From assembly GCA_964565765.1 (NCBI GenBank), contig CAZMGF010000080.1:1-6520 (forward strand): 6,520 nt of DNA, in the 5' to 3' direction. Shown here in pieces: positions 6,087 to 6,520 of the stretch. The DNA comes from Bog-1181 sp964565765. Lineage in GTDB: Bacteria > Oederibacteriota > PGYV01 > Palsa-1178. A program made the position numbers and the translations under genes. The notes under the pieces are model-generated. The model saw only the letters and a list, made by a program, of their open reading frames with translations, did not search any database and had not been told where the DNA came from. Within the stretch, counting starts at the first letter, position 1, and each line of letters opens with the position of its first letter.

Positions 6087-6520
6087 TTACCTGAACTTCT
6101 TTATTATTATCGACCCGTTGTGGCCGCCGAATCCGAAAGAATTTGATAATGCGTAGTTTACCTCTAACGATCTTTTAGAATTAGGGACATAATCCAGGTC
6201 GCATCCCTCTCCGCCCTGAATATGGTTCTTTGTCATATGCACGGTGTTGTTTATGCACGAGAGCGCGCAAACTATCGCTTCCACCGCGCCTGTGCCGCCG
6301 AGCATGTGCCCGGTCATTGATTTTGTGGATGACATTGGTGTCTTATATGCCTTCTGGCCGAAAAGCGTCCTGACCGCAAGCGACTCCGTTTTGTCATTGA
6401 GCTCGGTGGATGTCCCGTGCGCGTTTATATAACTGATATCATCCGTTGTTATACCGGCGTCGGCACTGGCGTTTTTCATGGAAAGAATCGCGCCTCCGCC
6501 GTCCTCTGAGGGCGCCGTCA
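6087..6520 (-). CDS. fabF: Beta-ketoacyl-ACP synthase II, C-terminal part (runs off window)
   Basis: Condensing enzyme of fatty-acid elongation (acyl-enzyme + malonyl-ACP to 3-ketoacyl-ACP + CO2), cytoplasmic. About the last 144 of roughly 410 residues are present. The reading frame is open to the window edge (TAPSEDGGGAILSMK), so the Met at 6479 is internal and not a start. The catalytic NAHGTST His is encoded at 6419-6417. STKSMTGHMLGGTGAVEA supplies the conserved Lys and the second catalytic His. CDLDYVPN and ALSNSFGFGGHNGS complete the thiolase-fold C-terminus. The active-site Cys lies off the window. FabF rather than FabB is favoured by the CDLDYVPN...NSFGFGGHN ending and by the rnc gene directly downstream; acpP-fabF-rnc is a common bacterial order. 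The stop TAA is followed 14 nt later by the proposed rnc start. Confidence 0.95.
   Translation of the reverse strand, partial: TAPSEDGGGAILSMKNASADAGITTDDISYINAHGTSTELNDKTESLAVRTLFGQKAYKTPMSSTKSMTGHMLGGTGAVEAIVCALSCINNTVHMTKNHIQGGEGCDLDYVPNSKRSLEVNYALSNSFGFGGHNGSIIIKKFR

Noticed and set aside
6082..6088. Seven-A run at the fabF end as a sequencing frameshift or slippery site explaining the missing rnc start
   Set aside because: No ATG, GTG or TTG lies in a suitable place in any nearby frame, so an indel here would not restore a normal start. The fabF C-terminus (KKFR) also looks intact.
6087..6479. A short 130-residue FabF starting at ATG 6479
   Set aside because: The frame stays open to the window edge with FabF-like sequence (TAPSEDGG), so this Met is internal to a full-length gene that continues outside.
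1..6520. CRISPR array, tRNA/rRNA genes, insertion sequence, prophage or defence island
   Set aside because: No direct-repeat array, transposase, integrase, attachment repeat or structured RNA gene is visible. Apart from one unknown exported protein, the content is core metabolism and housekeeping, all co-oriented.

Overview
All genes in this window lie on the minus strand, so the biological order runs from high to low coordinates: fabF (partial) > rnc > acyl-CoA dehydrogenase > etfB > etfA > terminator > unknown exported protein > ppdK (partial). The window is densely coded, with moderate G+C in genes and A/T-rich gaps. There are no tRNA, rRNA, CRISPR or mobile-element signatures. Shine-Dalgarno sites are strong (AGGAGG-type), and sigma70-like promoters can be read in the two lower intergenic gaps.

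Organism: inferred to be an anaerobic or fermentative bacterium. The basis is pyruvate phosphate dikinase, an Etf pair of the type found in strict anaerobes, and a short-chain-type acyl-CoA dehydrogenase. The signal-peptide protein is compatible with a diderm. The mixture of sequences resembles uncultured candidate-phylum bacteria more than a well-known model genus, but a phylum cannot be assigned from this sequence alone.

Region by region. 6520-5407 holds the 3' end of fabF (fatty-acid condensing enzyme) and then rnc (RNase III), a common bacterial neighbourhood. The rnc frame has no ATG/GTG/TTG before its first catalytic motif. The best placed start is an ATC codon at 6072-6070 with a good Shine-Dalgarno, and both sit inside a small predicted hairpin. 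5410-2326 holds an acyl-CoA dehydrogenase whose ATG overlaps the rnc stop (ATGA), a strong 13-bp inverted repeat, and then etfB and etfA. This is the bcd-etfBA arrangement, and the EtfB motif looks like that of electron-bifurcating Etfs. A bidirectional-looking intrinsic terminator closes the unit. 2253-1346 holds a well-formed promoter, a perfect 6+6 palindrome at the expected transcription start, and a secreted protein of unknown function. 1301-1 holds an extended -10 promoter and the N-terminal 405 residues of pyruvate phosphate dikinase, which carries an unusual Lys/Ala-rich tail.

How they work together: the dehydrogenase and Etf probably form one redox module moving electrons between an acyl-CoA/enoyl-CoA couple and Etf, and possibly NADH and ferredoxin. 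PPDK serves central carbon metabolism (PEP/pyruvate). FabF and RNase III are housekeeping. No clearly novel multi-gene system is visible. The most unusual points are the rnc start region, the rnc-dehydrogenase coupling, and the operator-like palindrome in front of the unknown exported protein.
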